Assembly: GCA_944326385.1 (NCBI GenBank)
Contig: CALVDT010000015.1
Coordinates: forward strand, 1-64,000
Reading direction: 5' to 3'
DNA: 64,000 bases
Origin: an uncultured Bacteroidales bacterium
GTDB taxonomy: Bacteria > Bacteroidota > Bacteroidia > Bacteroidales > UBA932
Shown here: positions 60,906 through 64,000 of the stretch, piece by piece
Position numbering within the stretch: the stretch's first letter is position 1
Layout of the letters: the number at the start of each line of letters is the position of its first letter
The notes under the pieces: model-generated
What the model was told of the DNA's origin: nothing
Database searches by the model: none
Seen by the model: only the letters and a program-made list of their open reading frames with translations
Position numbers and translations under genes: made by a program

Positions 60906-63272
60906 ATGGGCAGACATTTTTCATACGGTTTTCATAAGAGATGCATGACGGCAATGGCATTGTTGTCAGCGGCACTCGTGTCCTGTCTGTCCTGGGGCAA
61001 GGAAGCGGAACACGATGAATTTGACGTGTACCTGCTGATAGGGCAGTCGAACATGGCAGGACGGGGCTGGCTTTTCCCTGCGGACACGGCAGTGATGGAA
61101 GGTGTCTTTCTTCTGAACGACAGGGACGAAGTCATCCCGGCAAAGGAGCCTCTGAACAGATACTCCTCTGTCAGGAAGAAACTTTCGCTGCAGAAGATGA
61201 ACATCGGAGGTTCCTTTGCCCGTTCTGTGCATGCCCGGACCGGAAGGAAAGTCCTGTTGGTGGTCAATGCCAGAAGCGGGACTTCGGCCCGTCTTTGGAG
61301 ACCGGGTGCACCTCGCATCGAGGCAAGGGCTGACAGCGATGACCTTATCGGAGACTCCGAGGAGTTCCCTCCTCTTTATGACGAGGCTGTGAGAAGGGCA
61401 AGAGAGGCGATGAAATACGGAAGTCTCAAGGCCATCCTGTATCATCAGGGCGAAGCTGATGCATATCCGGAATATGCTCCTATGTGGCATGACAAGGTGG
61501 CAGACATAGCATCATCATTGAGAAGGGAACTCGGCGTAGGCGAAGATGTGCCGTTCATCGTAGGAGAGATCAGCCATCATATACAGAACTCGGCCATAAT
61601 GAACCCGTATATCAGGAACATATCCCGTCATGTACCGAACAGCGCGTGGGTAAGTGCGGAAGGATGCAATGCGAACAGGGACAAGATCCATTTCAGCCGC
61701 CAGGGAGTTACTCTTCTTGGCGAACGCTATGCCGAGAAAGTTCTCGAGATGGTCTATGGATTTGAAGGAATGCACTCCGGAGTCACGCTGCAGAATCACA
61801 TGTCCCTGCCATGTACCCGGTCGGAGGCATCAGGACTGTATACAGTCTCCGATTTCGATAATACGGTCCTCTCGTTTCAGGACGAGACATCCTGGTGCGT
61901 GGCATTCAATCCTGACAGCAGCAGCTTGAACCCTTCATCGATCTGCGGAATGGTTCCGGCAGGAAGGAACAGGCAGAAAGCTTCATTGTCATGTTTCCTG
62001 ACCAGACCGGTAGATTTTACCCGCAGCAAGGAAATCAGGCTGAAAGTCATATCTCCTGAGCCTGAGGCAGAGATCAGTCTGACTCTGGATCCGGCAAGAG
62101 AGAGACCGGAGGCTCCGCGGATGACCTTTACACGCACGGCACAGAATGAGGGCTGCTGGGAGGAGATAGTCTTCGACTGCACCGAAGCTGCGTATAAAGG
62201 TTGCAATTATTACCAGAGGCTTACGCTGACATTCGGCACAGGAAGCAGAAAGTCCGACGCATGGCATTTCGATGACCTGATGATTCCGGATGATGACTTG
62301 TCGGAACTTTCCCTTTTCCGCAGGACAGGCTCTCCTATGCTGCCAGACCCTTCCATGCCATGGATGTGCAACTCTATAGCAAATCCGGATTTCCTTACCC
62401 CTGAAGAGTCACCTGACGGCAACTGGTGGCTTTTCGCAAGAGGTGGGGACGGTTCGCGTTCACACCTTGGCATATACACGCAGGATACATCCGACTTCAA
62501 TCCTCTCGGACCATGGAAATACCATGAGGGGAATCCTGTGATTCCTGCAGGGTGGTATGGCGAAGCCGACTGGCAGCAGGCTATAGACCAATGCCCTGTA
62601 ATGGGCGATGACGGCAGGCTGTATCTGTTCTACAAGGGAATCAGCAAGGACAGGAAGAATACGGTGCTGGTGGCAGTCTCTGACGACGGGTACACATATT
62701 CCAGGACAGCAGCCCCATGGAAAGAGGATTGCGGGGTGGCAGAAGTGGTAAAGGAAGATGGAAAATACTATCTCTTTGTTTCTCGGAGAGTATATGTGTC
62801 GGACAACCCTCTGGACGGCAGCGATGCCGGCATGTACTGGACATTGGAGAAAGGTACCGGCCCGTCAAACTGTGACTGGTATTCGATAAACGGACAGAAA
62901 ATTTTCCGTGTATCAGGTGTCAGGAAATGGTTCATGGCATATCAGTGCGGTACATGCAACCCGGATTTCCCGGACAGGTTCCATGTCGCCATGTCAGATG
63001 ACCTTATACATTGGGAAAAGGTAGACAATCCTGTCCCGTTCTTTACACGCGGTGCCCGAGGGGAGTGGGATCAGGGTGCGATATGGGCTCCTGCGGTATT
63101 CGAGTACGATGGAAACCTGTATCTATATTACGAAGGATGGGGCAGAGAAGGACATGTGCCGGACAGGGACAGGAAATACTTTCTGCCGGGACATTCCCAG
63201 ATAGGAATGGCAGTGTGTCCTGTAGACAGATTTCTGGAATGGTGCGGACTCCGGAACGGACAGGAACATTAA
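60906..63272 (+). CDS. fusion of SGNH (sialate-O-acetylesterase-like) esterase and five-bladed propeller glycosidase
   Basis: About 788 residues from the ATG at 60906; possible lipobox ALVSC (Cys27). N-terminal SGNH esterase (about 38-290): LLIGQSNMAG with Ser48, YHQGEADAYPEY (about 178), DKIHFSRQG with Asp259 and His262. A beta-sandwich (about 320-465) with RKSDAWHFDDLMIPDD comes next, then a five-bladed propeller (about 480-785; NPDFLTPEES, GRLYLFYKG, GAIWAPAVFEYDGNLYLYYEGWG), as in GH43/GH117-like families. So one chain could deacylate and cut a substituted sugar. Which glycosidase family it is, and whether all propeller acids are present, is not certain. Confidence 0.8.
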   Translation: MGRHFSYGFHKRCMTAMALLSAALVSCLSWGKEAEHDEFDVYLLIGQSNMAGRGWLFPADTAVMEGVFLLNDRDEVIPAKEPLNRYSSVRKKLSLQKMNIGGSFARSVHARTGRKVLLVVNARSGTSARLWRPGAPRIEARADSDDLIGDSEEFPPLYDEAVRRAREAMKYGSLKAILYHQGEADAYPEYAPMWHDKVADIASSLRRELGVGEDVPFIVGEISHHIQNSAIMNPYIRNISRHVPNSAWVSAEGCNANRDKIHFSRQGVTLLGERYAEKVLEMVYGFEGMHSGVTLQNHMSLPCTRSEASGLYTVSDFDNTVLSFQDETSWCVAFNPDSSSLNPSSICGMVPAGRNRQKASLSCFLTRPVDFTRSKEIRLKVISPEPEAEISLTLDPARERPEAPRMTFTRTAQNEGCWEEIVFDCTEAAYKGCNYYQRLTLTFGTGSRKSDAWHFDDLMIPDDDLSELSLFRRTGSPMLPDPSMPWMCNSIANPDFLTPEESPDGNWWLFARGGDGSRSHLGIYTQDTSDFNPLGPWKYHEGNPVIPAGWYGEADWQQAIDQCPVMGDDGRLYLFYKGISKDRKNTVLVAVSDDGYTYSRTAAPWKEDCGVAEVVKEDGKYYLFVSRRVYVSDNPLDGSDAGMYWTLEKGTGPSNCDWYSINGQKIFRVSGVRKWFMAYQCGTCNPDFPDRFHVAMSDDLIHWEKVDNPVPFFTRGARGEWDQGAIWAPAVFEYDGNLYLYYEGWGREGHVPDRDRKYFLPGHSQIGMAVCPVDRFLEWCGLRNGQEH

Positions 63273-63296
63273 TGACTATTGAAATATATCGAGTTT

Positions 63297-64000
63297 ATGA
63301 AAAAGTTAGCGACATCACTGATTCTGACATTGACTCTGGTCGCCTGCTGCCCCGATACGGCAGACAGGCAATGGACTGCTGAGCATGCGTATGAATGGTA
63401 CTCACGCCAGGAATGGCCGGTGGGATGCAACTATGTGCCTTCCTATGCGATAAACCAGTACGAGTTCTGGCAGGAAGAGACTTTTGACCCTCAGACTATA
63501 GACAAGGAACTCGGACTCGCCGAGAGCATAGGATTCAATACCGTGAGAATCTATCTGCATGAAGGGCTCTGGTATGATGATGCCGAAGGATTCAAGAGCA
63601 GGATAGACAAGTTCCTGGAGATAGCGGACAGCCACGGGATACGCCCTGTCATCACATTCTTCACGAACGGAGGAAACCATGACATCAAATTTTCCATCGG
63701 TCCTCAGCCTCAGCCGCTTCCGGGACAGCACAATTCCAGCTGGATTCCAAGTCCTGGCAAAGCAGCCATAGATGATCCTTCCCAGTGGGGAAGACTCAAG
63801 GCATATGTCCAGGACATATTGCGCACATACAAGGATGACGAAAGGATCCTTTACTGGTGTCTGTGCAATGAGCCGGAAAACCTTAAGGGAGGCTGCGACG
63901 TAAAGGATTTCATGCCTGCAGTCTACAGCTGGGCATGGGAGGTGCGTCCTTCGCAGCCGCTGACTTCCCCCGTGTGGAAGCGCCCGGGAAAGAGCGGGAC
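63297..64000 (+). CDS. GH5-like (clan GH-A) glycoside hydrolase lipoprotein, 3' end outside window
   Basis: The frame starts at the ATG 63297 and runs open to the edge, giving about 234 residues. Lipobox TLTLVACCPD. The N-terminal signature YEWYSRQEWPVGCNYVPSYA closely matches the PUL 1 gene at 19483, as do IDKELGLAESIGFNTVRIYLHEGLW and the acid/base region YWCLCNEPEN (Glu near 193). The nucleophile region is outside the window. It follows the fusion gene by 24 bp in the same operon. Confidence 0.88.
   Translation, partial: MKKLATSLILTLTLVACCPDTADRQWTAEHAYEWYSRQEWPVGCNYVPSYAINQYEFWQEETFDPQTIDKELGLAESIGFNTVRIYLHEGLWYDDAEGFKSRIDKFLEIADSHGIRPVITFFTNGGNHDIKFSIGPQPQPLPGQHNSSWIPSPGKAAIDDPSQWGRLKAYVQDILRTYKDDERILYWCLCNEPENLKGGCDVKDFMPAVYSWAWEVRPSQPLTSPVWKRPGKSG

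Noticed and set aside
1..64000. CRISPR arrays, rRNA operons, intact transposases or integrases
   Set aside because: None seen: no evenly spaced direct repeats, no rRNA sequence, and no transposase or integrase motifs in any frame.

Overview
The window is a stretch of chromosome from a member of the order Bacteroidales, most likely a gut commensal. Supporting signs are SusC/SusD pairs, a hybrid two-component regulator with a periplasmic propeller, ECF sigma/FecR pairs, many secreted lipoproteins, and promoters of the Bacteroidales type (-7 box TAnnTTTG, seen at about ten sites). Genus cannot be fixed from sequence alone; base composition and gene order would fit a Rikenellaceae-like lineage, but that is a guess. 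There are no rRNA genes, intact tRNA genes, CRISPR arrays or intact insertion sequences.

Layout. (1) 1-417: left edge with the 3' end of an XRE-type antitoxin gene and a decayed tRNA-Met-like sequence. (2) 418-28737: a large polysaccharide utilization locus (PUL 1) preceded by a convergent orphan secreted protein. PUL 1 is two divergent operons sharing a 229-bp control region. The leftward arm carries a GDPD lipoprotein, ECF sigma, FecR anti-sigma, two GH3 paralogues and a GH2. The rightward arm carries an SGNH lipoprotein, two IPT/NHL surface lipoproteins, a GH5-like enzyme, an STN-type SusC, SusD, a DUF3823 lipoprotein and a GH65-like enzyme. A hairpin-rich repeat element sits inside the rightward arm. 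(3) 28738-50774: a housekeeping core: sufB-pnuC-sufC-sufD-ispE, tsaE and comM, mlaEF, an ECF sigma factor with a dual-membrane-spanning anti-sigma factor, a TPR protein with EnvC, an epimerase with a zinc ribbon, nrdDG, a phosphopantetheinyl transferase, a broken toxin-antitoxin locus, an S1/P1 nuclease and malate dehydrogenase. (4) 50775-51281: a scar with a terminator, hairpin repeats and a fragment of a GH35/DUF5597 beta-galactosidase gene. (5) 51282-64000: the start of a second carbohydrate locus (PUL 2): HTCS regulator, DUF5107-TPR protein, DUF6259 glycosidase-like protein, an SGNH esterase fused to a five-bladed propeller glycosidase, and a GH5-like gene cut by the window edge that is a paralogue of the one in PUL 1.

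How it works together (inference from family knowledge). In PUL 1 the SusC carries an N-terminal STN domain, the signalling module that contacts FecR, so substrate binding should release the ECF sigma factor and switch on both arms. The mix of beta-glycosidases (GH2, two GH3, GH5-like), a GH65-like enzyme, a glycerophosphodiesterase and an SGNH esterase suggests a branched glycan carrying phosphoglycerol and acyl substituents; no substrate can be assigned with confidence. PUL 2 uses a different control logic (HTCS) but shares one enzyme family with PUL 1. The second sigma/anti-sigma pair (38186-39992) belongs to the envelope-homeostasis type, not to glycan uptake.
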